Translations under genes and position numbers: made by a program | Source: Symsagittifera roscoffensis | Lineage: Eukaryota; Xenacoelomorpha; Acoela; Convolutidae | Length of the DNA stretch: 64,000 nucleotides | NCBI RefSeq assembly: GCF_963678635.1 | Contig: NC_087067.1 | Span: 17,747,018 to 17,811,017, forward strand | Direction: 5' to 3' | The notes under the pieces: model-generated | Told to the model about the DNA's origin: nothing | Seen by the model: only the letters and a program-made list of their open reading frames with translations | Databases searched by the model: none | Part shown: in pieces, positions 51,005-62,992 of the stretch | Layout: each line of letters begins with the position of its first letter | Numbering within the stretch: the stretch's first letter is position 1

Positions 51005-54000
51005 ATTAAAAGTTAGTAAGAAACATTTTGTCTCCTCTATAGCATAGCCTAAAGTAGTAATAGTTTGCGCACCAGTATCGCTGGGGGGGGGGATTTCTGA
51101 TCAGGGCGGTTGTTCTAGAACGTTTCAAAATTGTGAATAAATTTTCTAGATTGTTCCAGAACTTTCATACAAAAATACCCATTCGAATAGAATCGAAGTT
51201 TGTTTAGTATAAGTGCTGAAACAAGTAGGTTCTTTGTAGCATTTAAGCTTTAAACTATAAGCTTGTGATTTTGGTTAGTTACAACTAGATAGATTAAAAA
51301 GCATAAGTTTATTCAAACTTGTTTCATACAAACGCATGTGCAATAAATAAACAATCATGGGCTTATCACCATCTGAGTGTTTTATATGAACAACCTTTGA
51401 CAAATTGAGACAAGTGATAACTCAATTTTCACCAGAAAGTTCGAATGCTCAAAGTATATGCAATTCAAACTACATAGCTTGAGACTTTCAGTCCGATACG
51501 AAACCCTCTTATTCGGTATGGAACTATAATTGAGACTATAATTTCAACGAATTGAGAAAACCTATTTTTATCAGAATATCGTACTACATAAAACATTTCC
51601 AAATCTTTATATATTTCCCTTCAAATGTTCAAAGGTTGACATTTCTCGATATTATTTCTCGACCAGAAAAATTGTTCGCACAAAAAAATATTGCTTTTGT
51701 TTATATATCTTAACGCAACACTTTTATTTTCATAAGAGATGGTTGAAAAAGGAGTATGAGAAGGAAGCACAGGCAACGAAAAGTGACATATCATGCTCAA
51801 AAAGATTAGGTCGCTTTTTTTGTTTGATAATGGTTTGATCAGAGTATCTGCACAAAATATTGGAAAAAAGGATGAAAATAAATTAATTAAAGATTACTTA
51901 CTCACAAGAATTGTGGTAGGTTAAATTTTTTAAAATTAACCTTTTTTTGTTATAATCAGCTGATTGTTTTGAAATTAGATAGCACAACAAACAATTTTTG
52001 ACAAAGTTTGATTAATGAAAACATTTTTGAAACGTTTTTCGTCTCCTTTTATTAAAAATTTTCTAAAACGAAAAAAACTAAAATGATTGTTTTTTGATAC
52101 AAATTTAGTTCAAAAACCTACTTTTTTATCTAAAGAAGCTGAAAAACTAAACGTTTTTGCAGTAAAAGCTTTTTTCTTTTTTCATAGAAAAACTTTAAAA
52201 AAACTAATTTGATCAATTTTTCTATCAAAAGTACTAAATTCATTGATGATCCTAACTTTGTTATATTTGATGAAAAGAGTTCAAAAAAAGTGAAAATGAA
52301 AAGCAAAAAGAAAAACTTTTTTCACCGGATGACAATTTATTGTTCTTTAAATGTTTCTGCTGAGAGAAAATTAATTTGAGCGGCAAATGATGAATTGCGC
52401 TCTGCGTAAATAAATCTTTGGGAAAATTGCGAGTCAACTCTACCCTTTATTGATGTGCCAGGATTTGCTCATTGGCTTAAATACGATAAGAGACTAATTG
52501 GAGGAAACCGAAAAACTCAAGGAAAGACAAATTCGAATTCGTACGTTCAAAAAATTCAGCGTATCATAAATTCAAGCAAATAGACCTCAATATAAAATTG
52601 AAAGCTAATACAAACTAGGAAAAGAAAAATTGATTGCTTCAGTGATGAGGAAAATTTTAACAATTGTAAGACGGTTTCAAAGCAATGAGATATTAATTTC
52701 ACTTCTATACTTGTCAAGCAACTGGACCTAGCTTTACTGATGATTATATCAAACATGCAATCAAGAAAAAATAATTGGACAAGCTTCAGAAGTATTACAT
52801 TCGACAAAAAGAATACTTCCTAGAAGAAATGTGGGAGTGTAAATGAAGGGATAAGTTTTTAAACAACGTAGCTGTGAAAAATCACGTTACAATTTTTTTT
52901 CCATTCATAAGATTACTTTCTTCCATATCACTATTGCAAACATTCAGGATGAAACAGTGTTCGGCCACGTGCATTGCAATCTCATTTTTGCAGATGAACA
53001 AAAGCAAAATTCTTCAATTTCCCACCAACTTTCAAAGGTATCGATGTCAACAGAAATGATATTGAGGAATACATGAAGAATTATGCAAAAAAGAGTAAGT
53101 TTTTGAAACAACCTCAGGGAATAATAACATCGAGCTTTGATTTCGCTAACAGCACACTTAATACACCACTCTTCAACTTTTACTTGAATCTTGAACTATA
53201 GTGTACAAAAATTTATTGATTTGAACATTACAAACCGCTTAAAGTGTTCAGTTTTCTTGAGTCTGTTGTTGATGATAGGCGAGCCAGTGATGACGATCCC
53301 TCATGTAGAAAGGTAGCCAAAACAATGAATTTACCAGGAAAAAATTTCAATGGCTATCAGATAATGGACTGATTGAAGCATACAAAGACAAAGTATCTTG
53401 CTGACCAAAAAAACCAGTAAGCTAGCAACTACCAGAACTTCAGGAGGCTCAATATTGTAAGCTAATATAGTCAGAAGTGGAGCTTGTTCAACCTACTATA
53501 GAGCATTGTGAACAAGTTATAGCAGGATTCATCATACTACAGAGCCGCAAGTGCAGAATTTTTGAACTCAATTTTTTTTTCAATAAATTTTGCGACGTTA
53601 ACAATCTTGAAGAACTTAAAAAAGACACAGATTCTCACTTTTTGGCTTCAGCAGAAGAAACTTCATAGGAAAAAATCTTTCCCAGCAAGAAACCAGAATG
53701 GAGACAAAAACGAACCAAGTACTGTCCAGAAAATTTTAGAGCAGATTCGAAAAAAATGGCTTTTCCACCGTACTTACTGCTTCAAACACAATAAAATTTT
53801 GATAAGAGAGAGCCCGGATTGTTATAGCAGCAGTTCAGATGCACTGAAAGGTTGTTTTTCTGTAGTAAAAACTTATTGCTGCTACGATCGCAGTAAAAAA
53901 TTGAACAAATAAAGTTTAGCGGTGAAGGAGTGAACAAACGAGCATTAGAAGAGTATGGGACAGATGCCAAAGTATCGATAACCATTGGATGAAGCGGTGG

Positions 54001-56039
54001 TTTGAAGCCAACTAATAGAGGATTTGAACCGATTAACCATGCAGTTGCCATTAATGAACAAACTAAAAGGCAATGAATTTTTTTAACTCAAAATGTTTTG
54101 TATGAATGTGATGGAATAAATCTTTTAATTTGTAAGAGACTATGTAGTAAAACTGTATACGATGCAGTAAATTGACACAATTTCTCTCTGTAATCAATTT
54201 CTCTTATTCATCAGTTTTTTAAAGGCTGCGCTTGAGTTAACAGCTTTTTTGTATCTGGTATCTTAAAACTTTGAACATCTATTATCAGTCCTAATAGTAG
54301 GGTAAATCTATACACTATCTTAATACATGAGGAATTCGAGCGCCGAAAAAACATACCTTCTGAAACTCTAAACCCTTTAACCTATCTTAATACATTGTGA
54401 AACCTATTCCCTATCTTAATACAACGGGAATTCTTTTCCCTATGTTAAAACATATGGTGGATATAGAATATTTTATACCCTATTTTAAAGAATGGAGGTC
54501 TCCACTCCTACCTGATTTCGCCCCAACATATACTGCCTACTTTTTTTGTGAAAACATTCTGTTAAAAGATCGAACACCGACAAAACTTTTCAATTTAAGA
54601 CCAAGTTTTTTATCGATCTTTGCATTATATAAATTGAACAAAAATGATTTAAGAAAAAGGTTGACTTTCTTTCAATTTCTATAAAATTTAATTGACTGGT
54701 GTGTTTCACTTTGCTATGCTTGTCAGTTTTTTGTATTGTTGTGACGTATCTTTCTACTCGACAAAAAAATTAAGTGATTATGGTTATTAAGGTTTGATAT
54801 AATTCAAGACAAAATTATACTGAGTTGCTCAGTTGTATGCTAAACTATGAAGCTTGTATAATAAATATGATACCAAAGATTTGTTAATAATTGTTTATAA
54901 CAGTTTTCTACTCAAAGATTTTTCATCTTTTTTTTTCGATGAAGCTTTGAAGTGTGTTTTTCTGTTTGACGAACTTGATTTTGTCCCACATGACTGCAGG
55001 TGACAACTTTGGCATAATATTTTGGTACATAAATTGTTCGGCAATAAAATTTCAGCCAATTTTTTAGAGTTTTTTCTATAAAAACCAAAAACATCAGTTT
55101 AATTATTTTCTCAGAAAATTTTTGAAATACATTGATGAAAATAAATTATTTTCCAAGGTTGATTCCCATGGTTGTTGTTGCTTATCTTCACACTTCTTGA
55201 CTTCTGACCAGTGTTTAATGTTCAAAGCGTGGGTGAAAACTTGATTATTTTCTGGAAAACGTCGGGTATCAGTATCTATACAGTTTTTCACAATATACAT
55301 TCAATTTTCCATTGAAGTATTCTAGAACTTACCAGAAGGTTGTATCAGCCAATTGAAAGACCGAAGAAAAAAGTAAAATATTGCGAATATCGAACATTTT
55401 TCGAAAACTAATTAGTTTTTTCATACTATAATTTGAAAACAATTATGGGAAAAAGATGTGGCCGTGGCTCAAGGTTTCGGCTTAGGCTATTTCAGAATTT
55501 TTAACCAAACTAAATAAATTTCAGAAATCATTAAAACAATTTTCATATTTTTTTTTCGATTGTTGTTTCTAAACTTAAAATTACTCAATCAATTGTGAGC
55601 TGTTGATTATTGGGTAGCGGAGAGCGAACAGTGATCAGGTATAAGGTATGTAAATTCTGCAACCACCTAGAATAATAAAGGACCATTTTGAAACGTCTTA
55701 GAACAATTTAGAACTTTTTGCTCCTGCTATCTTCGGTGCCCTGCCTACCCCTCGCCCTGCCTTTTTTTAATTTTCAAAAATTTTGGTTGACTTAAGCAAA
55801 GTTTGTCCACAGCTTTGCTTTTTCCCAGAAACTTTTCAAACTTGAAGGTAACTTGAAAGTTTAATATACACGCCAGTTTTTATTTTCAGAGTCAAAACAA
55901 TTGTTAGTTTTCTTAAAGCCTAAAGTGCTGAAAGTCTCAAGTCCATAAGTCATGTATCCATGATAGAAAAAACGATTCATACAAAAACCCATGATTCAAA
56001 TAAGTAACTGAAGGTACCGCAAAGGTACCGGTATAAAAT
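51005..56039. other. Intergenic DNA, no gene supported
   Basis: The stretch contains a G-run (51083-51091), AT-rich DNA and several frames shorter than 120 codons at 52.9-54.7 kb, none with a recognisable domain. Three evenly worded phrases (CCCTATCTTAATACA-like) occur at about 54310-54450. A decayed coding relic between 52.4 and 54.0 kb is possible but I cannot name it. Confidence 0.35.
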
Positions 56040-57290
56040 TTTCTTTTTTTAACCACATGTCCCGAAAATACAAAAACAATGACACGGCAGTTCAAACAAT
56101 TCAAAAGCAACGCCGCTGAATGCTACAAAACAAAAGCCCAACACAAGTTCTTAGGTACTTAGCAGTGTTTCCAATAATCCAAAAAAATACCTTCATTTGA
56201 AACAAAAAGTTTAAAAAACGGTTATTGTCTCTGGAGAGAGAAGAAGTGATTACTTGAGATATCTGCAAACAACTGAGCAAGCAACCGTATCCTTCAATTG
56301 AAGTCAGAGTTTTTGAAGATTCTCTTTTATCTTTAAGGAACACGTCAATCAGTAGTAACATAATTTACACAAAGATCGGCGCAAAAACTCACACTTAATT
56401 GACATAATATTTCAATTTCACTGCGAAAGTCACCATGCATTCTTTGATCAGCGCAAGCACTGTGTAATCATTCTAATTGTTACAACATAAACTAACAATT
56501 ATGGTAATAATAAAAAAAGTTTCAAAAATTTCTATTCCTTTCGGCTCAAAATGGGTTTTGCTATTCGCATTAATATGGGTTTTGATTTCAAATCCTTAAA
56601 TTTTTTTAAAAAATGAAGATGGAGGATTAGAGCATTGCTCTCATCCGGAAGACGTCAATTAAATAAAAAAGTGTTTTTAGAGGTGATCGTTGAGGTAATG
56701 ATTGCTTTTTCTGTGATGATCTTGTCCTTTTTCTCTAAACATCTGTAGACACATTGTAAATTTTTAACAATAAACATAGTTTACATAGCGTGGGTTTTAG
56801 TTGAAAGCTTGTTGTTTTTACCTTGAAAAAGAATCTCAGCAGAGAAAAAGTATATGAAATCCAATGTTCAAAAGCAACGCTGTAAGCAGCAAAACAAAAA
56901 CTTAGAATGGGTTCCGATTAACTTAAGCCATATTTCCAGTAACCCGCAAAAAAATCTAAATGTCCCTGATATTTGAAGAGCTGACATCGTCTTGACAACA
57001 AAAGCGACAAAACTAGGGTTATAGTCTGTAGAAGAAGAGGTAAACACTTGGAATATCTGCAAGAAGCAAGCAACTGTATCCCATAATTTAAGTCGGAGTT
57101 TGTGAAGTTTATCGGCATAACTTTGAGTTACATCAGTCAGTAGCAAGCAGATTTAAACAAAGATTGGGGCGTGTTTTCAGACGTGATAATTAAAATCTTT
57201 CAGTCATTGGCAAAAGCCATCGTACATTCTTTGATCGGCGACAGTCACTATGTAATCAGTCTAATTACCAGAACATTATGAGAATCATGG
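56040..57290. repeat. Tandemly duplicated segment, two diverged copies
   Basis: 56090-56500 and 56865-57290 share blocks in the same order: AAAAGCAACGC, CAAAACAAAA, TTTCCAGTAA-like, and CATTCTTTGATC.GCG followed by TGTAATCA.TCTAATT and AATTATGG-like ends. On the minus strand both contain a similar frame of about 90 codons (56361-56101 and 57146-56868) with matching ends (LLFCSIQRRCF and FLFCCLQRCF). Whether this is an exon or just shared repeat is open. Confidence 0.55.
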
Positions 57291-57860
57291 TCATGATGAA
57301 AAAAGCCTAAGAAAACTCTCCACGTTTTGCTTTAAAATCGATTTGCAATTAGGCTTGGATTTGGTTTTTCGGTGTATTGTACTAATAAAATAGAGCGGCG
57401 CAGAAATTAATGAGGAGCAAAACCTGTTGCAATCCGTTCATGAGTAAGAAATCGAATTAACAAAATTTGAATTGGAATTGTTTTCTACTTACCGTTAAGT
57501 TTAACATTAGGACACATAGCAACTACCATTCATCTTATAGGGATAGTCGAGAAAAAAATCAATTACAGACAAAACATAGATGGAGCACTGCCTATTTTTG
57601 ATTATTCTGTTTTTTTTAAAACAATTTCCGACTAGGTGTTGGTATGTGGTGTTGAGTAGCGGCTGAAAACACGTTTACAACCAATTACCAATAGTTTTAT
57701 GAGGGTTAAATTACCAATGGTTTGATTCTTGCGGTGACGAAGAACTATGTCGTCTCCTATATAGCCAAAACGATATCTGCTCTTGTGTCAAATTTTACTA
57801 ATTGCTTTTTTTTGACGTCCTTTAAATCTAATTATGTATTTTTTTGGTATTTAAAAAATT

Positions 57861-58465
57861 TCGTTTTTGAATCATGTTTCGTTGGGTAAACTTCTTAATC
57901 ATATTTTCAAACTTGTAATCAAGGTTGAGAAGAAACGATTTTAAAACTCTCATTATATTGTACTTTTTCTAACAACTGAAACAGTGTTATGTTTTAAAAC
58001 ACAAAACTTCAGATGCACAAAACACAAAAAGCGTCTAAGCTAAACTAGAACTAGTCTAAATATTCTAGCTACAATTTTACCGAAAAATACATTACTATAG
58101 GTCTTCAAAAAAAGTTTAATGATTAAAATTTTTGGTTACTTGTGTAAAGCTTTTGATTTTTCTCAGAATTTGTCGGACTTTTTACAAACTTGAAACGTTT
58201 GTCATTTTTTAAGAAGCTTGCCAGTTGTTCTTTCGTGAGCCAAAAAAAATGCAAGTTTTCTCAAACTCTCAATTGCGGCTTAAGTCCTGTATAGTTCCAT
58301 CATTGATCATGATATGATGATATGATTTTTTATATGATGTTGTAACGTGTTTGATTCATCCGGGATGGAAGAAAACCATTTTGTCTCCTGGCTTCAATTT
58401 TTCTCACTGTTTTTTTTTGCTTGAGGCCTCAATAAACTAATATTATATTTTTGATGCAGGAAAAA
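57861..58465 (+). repeat. Copy of the repeat family that hosts the LTR element
   Basis: About 57870-58110 aligns with the left part at 31421-31631: GAGAAGAAACGATTTTAAAACTC, ACACAAAACTTCAGATGCACAAAA, TAAGCTAAACTAGAACTAG. It then continues with TTTTTGGTTACTTGTG-like sequence, as after 50551. Confidence 0.65.
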
Positions 58466-59220
58466 TGTCTATTTTGAAACATGTTTTGAGATGGTCAAAA
58501 TTTTTTTCAGATCTGCAAAACTTTTTTATCGAGGCTGAGAAGAAACAAGTTTAAAATTCTAAGTAAACCATGCACCTTATAACAACAGAAAAATTGTTAT
58601 TTTCTACTACACAAAATCTGATACGCATAAAATACACAAAGTTTCTAAGCTAAACTAAAACTAGGTTTCAAGCTAAAATTTTACCAAAAATAATCAACTA
58701 AAACTCTTTAAAAACAGTTTTTTTGATCATTAAAACGTTTAGTTGAGTTTTCCAAAGTTACTCTTCAGCCTCTGTTTTCCTAAAATTTTGTCTGAGGTTC
58801 TGGAAGTGCGGCGTAAGTCCTGTGTAGTCCCATCATTGACCATTTGCGACCTGATTTCGAGGCAAAATTTTGTGACGTGTTTGATTCATCTGGGATGGAA
58901 AAAAATCGAATTTTTGCACAAAAACCCATGATTCAAATGCGTAATTAAAGGTGCCGTGAAATGTCGTAATTTCTTCTATTAACCAAAAACTCCGTTGAGA
59001 ATGCAAAGAAATAACTCGGCAGTGTTTTTAATTTTAGATTTACTACGTGTTCGAGTGATTAGTTTCAAAGCCATAGCATGGTAGTCATAAACTTTTGAAA
59101 AATTTTCCGACTGCAACCGGCCCAAAAATGAGATTATAACTTCAAAGTTTTTATCTTACCTATGAAGCTAGAGAACTACTGCATTAATTCCGGATTGATA
59201 TCAAAAGCTTTGAAAAGAAT
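58466..59220 (+). repeat. Best uninterrupted copy of the host repeat family
   Basis: This copy aligns with 31421-31631 on its left and with 50551-51000 on its right, without the 18.9-kb insertion. The insertion point corresponds to about 58695. It gives the structure of the pre-insertion site. Confidence 0.7.
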
Positions 59221-59358
59221 TTGAAAAACGCTTGAAAAAAAACAGAAAAGTGTAGATTATTACTTAATCAAGATCTTTTCAAAAATTTCAGGAAGTTTTG
59301 GGGTTATTTGATATTCGAGGTTTGAAAAAATACATATACATCACCACTTGATTGGCCA

Positions 59359-59784
59359 TTGGTTCCTTTTTGCTCGAGGAGATGCATTATCCACTCAAGC
59401 GGTGGGGGTCGCATCAGGGTGCAATCACAGATTCGTTGTTGCCCAAAAGCTAGCAGAAATCTGTGGCCTCCTCCACTCAGTCCCACAATTCAGCGTGCGC
59501 TTCTCCGTCATCTGATGAAATTCCACAGGATCGATGAGGAAATGCTGTCTTCTGAATTCCCGCGCGTCTATAGAAACATTGAAGAGATCAACCATCTTGA
59601 AAGCCAGCAGAAAAACCGTCAAGTCACTGAGAACCTGCTTATCGCCTGTGAAAGCAAAATCGCTTCTCTAATGCGTTGCTTTCCCAGACTGCTGTCGAAA
59701 CCGTGCTCAAAACTCAATGCTCTTCCTCTCGCCTCTGTCCAGCTTGGATATGGTTTCTCCAGAAGGCTTTCTGATGGTACTTAG
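59359..59784 (+). CDS. Hypothetical ORF (141 codons), perhaps an exon or relic
   Basis: This open frame has higher GC than its flanks. From about residue 55 it reads like a real amphipathic helical protein (HRIDEEMLSSEFPRVYRN, then NHLESQQKNRQVTENLL). I recognise no family. Splice sites at the edges were not convincing. It might be an exon of a gene whose other exons I missed, or a processed remnant. Confidence 0.3.
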   Translation: MVPFCSRRCIIHSSGGGRIRVQSQIRCCPKASRNLWPPPLSPTIQRALLRHLMKFHRIDEEMLSSEFPRVYRNIEEINHLESQQKNRQVTENLLIACESKIASLMRCFPRLLSKPCSKLNALPLASVQLGYGFSRRLSDGT

Positions 59785-60351
59785 TTTTCAAACTCTTCTA
59801 ATTGGAGGTAACTATTTGTTGACAAACAATCAGTTCAGTGTGGCACAACTAAAGCATTTCTATAGAGTACAATAACAGTTAAACCGGCAAAAAAATGTTG
59901 CTTTCTTGACCCTGGAGTAGAACCACTACAAGCGATGAGGTTTCACCCTTCGATCATTATGACCAATAGCAAAAGTTTTCCTTAAGGTCATTTTCAAAAT
60001 AAATTCTATGGAAAGTCTATGGGAAGTCTATGGAAAGATACATTTAATGAATTATGTCCAAAACCAAATAGCTTATTTTTAACAACACTCTCAATATGCT
60101 GGCAAATAGCGTTTCAAATTTGAGCAAAATGGTTACGATACTCTAAATGGTAAAGTCATGGAACAGATTTTGGAGAGATAAGAATAATTACAAAAAAAAC
60201 ACGCAATTTGTTACTAAACACTGATATAAAACAAGTTTATAAAGAATTTTACTCAAAACTTAAGACTAACTATTAATAATGCTCAAGGTACTTATAGATA
60301 CTCCTAAATGTACAAAGACTGCAAGGAAAAAATTATACCTCCGCTTTGGAT
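59785..60351. other. AT-rich intergenic DNA
   Basis: Nothing recognised except a short local duplication (ATGGAAAGTCTATGGGAAGTCTATGGAAAG, about 60009-60038). Confidence 0.5.
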
Positions 60352-60724
60352 TGGAACCAATTTAAAACAAGTTTATATTATATGATTTGATATCTACCAC
60401 TGTAAAATATTTATAACTAACCAATCATGATCCATTACTAAAACTTACGATAAATTGTATAGCTGAAACTGTTCATAGTTTCAGCCAGAGAATAAAATAA
60501 AACAGATGCGAATCAATTGCTTTTTCTCTCCTCTAACCTCGCAAGAACACCAGTAGTATTATCTAGATCTATTGAGAATAGGAAATATAAAAGGAAGATT
60601 AGGGTTGGTATAAAACTAAGAAGTTGCACAAATCTATCCGGCCGAAAATAAGATAGCGCGACAAACAGACGGTGCACCTTATCCGAAATTAATCTATGAG
60701 AAGGCCAACCCGGACCTAAAGTCA
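60352..60724 (+). repeat. Diverged solo LTR of the giant retroelement family
   Basis: It starts TGGAACCAAT and ends about CCTAAAGTCA. In between are long matches to the LTR: AACCAATCATGATCCAT, AGATCTATTGAG, AAACTAAGAAGTTGCAC.AATCTATCCGGCCGAAAATAAGATAGCG, and CAGACGGTG.ACC.TATCCGAAATTA. Length is about 373 bp against 410, with small deletions. No matching 4-bp flanks were found (GGAT and ACTT), so it is old or recombined. No internal element sequence is attached. Confidence 0.85.
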
Positions 60725-62702
60725 ACTTGTTTAAAGTAGAGTTTTCGAAAGAAAGTCTTTTCCGAAGATATACCAACAATTTCATTTTTTTTTTGGTTAA
60801 AAATCAAACTCAAGAAAGTTTGCCTTTCGAATCATTGATTTTGACAGCTTAATTAAAATGCAATTTTATGAATTTTCCGTAACATATGTTCAAACAATTG
60901 TTCTTAAAATCAACATTAAAAGTTGTAAAAGTTTCTGTGTTTCCTTAGAAGTTATTCAAAAATCGTAAAAACATTTACAATCCTCATTTTTATTAGAAAA
61001 ACTAGATGCCAACAATCAATTGTCTGAAGCAGTATCAGGTTTAAAACATACTCTTTACCCAATGCAGGATTTTTTTGGTTTCGATTTTTGATCAACTATA
61101 TGGATTTAAAGTTTGTTCAGAATCAAAAACAATGAATGAAAATCTTGGTGATCTGGCCAAGTCTTACCTCATATTACTAACTATGCGTGATCAAAACTTA
61201 AATACATTTTTTTATCTCAAAGTTTTTTGAGTTTTTGGTCATGCAAGCTTCAAGAATAAGAAACTATGCTTCAAAACCTACATAAACACTTTAATTTTTA
61301 TCACATCTGCTGAGTTTGCTATCTCAAAAACCTTGATTTTTACGTAATGTTAACGAACATGAAAGCTGTTCAGAATCCAAAACAATTTTTAAAGAAAATG
61401 TTATGAACTCATGCTCCAAGCCATGAGTTTTCTCAGTAAAATTTACATCGCAGAAGCTGCTGAGTTTTTGTTAAGTGATCAAAAATTGTGTTACTGTTAT
61501 TACTGAAAGGTATGAAATGAAGTTTGATTTGCTCATTGAAATATAACACTGCAACGCTAAAGTCGTTGGATTATTAAGTTCATCTCTTTCAAAGTTCTAT
61601 AGATAAAAAAACAGACTTTTGAAAATCATTTCAAAATTTAATAGGTCAATTTTGCGGAGCATGTTTTGACTTATGAGTAGACGGAATCCGTGAAAAGTTT
61701 TATTTAGTGATATCTCACAAAAAGTTGCGGTTCCGGCAACCAAATGTCTTCATTGGTGGCAAAAAATGGTAAATCGTCAATATCACGGAGCTCGCGATTT
61801 GTTGTTGCGGCGATATCCGTCGAATACGGCCGTTTAAGGCATCAATGTGAACTTTTTGCTATGATCACAAAACTCTGCAATGATCACAAAGTCCACTCTC
61901 AAGGAGTCCTCGACTTTCAATTTTTTAACACAAAATAAGTGAAGTCGTTGCTCTAAAGTCTTGGATAACATGAATTTGTGGTTTTAAATCCAATCGTTTC
62001 TGAATTTACGTTAGGTTTCGGATTTAATATTACGGTAACTGTGTTCGATGGATCGTTTTTAGTGTTTGTTGTTATGTAGTTGGCTTGTTTGTATCAATTG
62101 TCGGTGTATTGAATATGTGATGTTCGCATCTGCTTATTTTTTTGGTTAATCTGAATGGTTAACTTGATTATGTTGGTTCCTATTATCACTAGATTCTCAC
62201 GCTCTGTCATTTGTTACCAGTTAACTGAATGAGGAATGTAAAACTTCAGTAATGGGTAGAACTCATGCTGCTGCTATCTTTATGTTGAGCAATTTTTACA
62301 AGGGTCTGATGCCGTACATAAATAAAGGAGATCAACATATACAAAGAGAAAGTGTGATTTTTCCCACAAAAAACATACGTTAAAGGGAAGATTATGGCGT
62401 GAAAATGATAGCTGCAATAAAATTTTAATCATGAGAATGTTAACAAAGACAGCTACGAATGCGTACACTTTCCAAGGTAAAGAAAACTGTTGATCTATTT
62501 TTAATAATTTGGGTAATGTACATATTTGTAGATATCTATTTATTTTTTGTTTGTGTCTTAACTTTTGTTTCCCAAGAAAATTTGAAGTAGCCATGAAAGT
62601 TACGTCAGAATTTTCACTTTCAATTATAATTTTGAATGAAAGATTTTTTTCATCTGACTTGTTGATCTCCCAAAATACTTGAGTTACAACATCAGCACCC
62701 TA
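60725..62702. other. AT-rich intergenic DNA, no gene seen
   Basis: Only short domain-free frames occur, for example at 61744-61938 (+) and 62280-62594 (-). Confidence 0.45.
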
Positions 62703-62710
62703 GTTAAGAA

Positions 62711-62984
62711 GGGGGCGTTAGACAGTGCCGAAGTTAGAGAGTGCCGAAAAAGGCGGGAAATATTGGAACGCAATTTAAGAGGCTAGCTTTTGGCGGGAAA
62801 ATTAATAATGACACTTGAAACTTGTTCAGACTCAATTTTGGCGCCAAAATCGATGAGCAAACAAAACTTTCTTTTCTTTTCTCAATTAGTTCACGACAAA
62901 TAAGTCAGTTTCTTTCATTTTCGGCACTCGTTAACAAATTTTTGTTTTCGGCACTCTCTTACTTCGGCACTGTCTTACCCAACC
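62711..62984. mobile_element. 274-bp MITE with 8-bp target duplication
   Basis: Exact GTTAAGAA flanks lie at 62703-62710 and 62985-62992. The terminal inverted repeats run for about 40 bp. Left begins GGGGGCGTTAGACAG and right (inverted) GGTTGGGTAAGACAG, both followed by the motif TGCCGAAG...AGAGAGTGCCGAAAA. Inside, GGCGGGAAA occurs twice. An 8-bp duplication fits hAT-type transposases, but the ends differ from the CAGGGGCGG family above. No coding capacity. Confidence 0.88.
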
Positions 62985-62992
62985 GTTAAGAA

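Noticed and set aside
52400-54060. Possible decayed transposase or gene
   Set aside because: Fragments read as protein in places but no family motif is visible and stops are frequent; I could not support a name.
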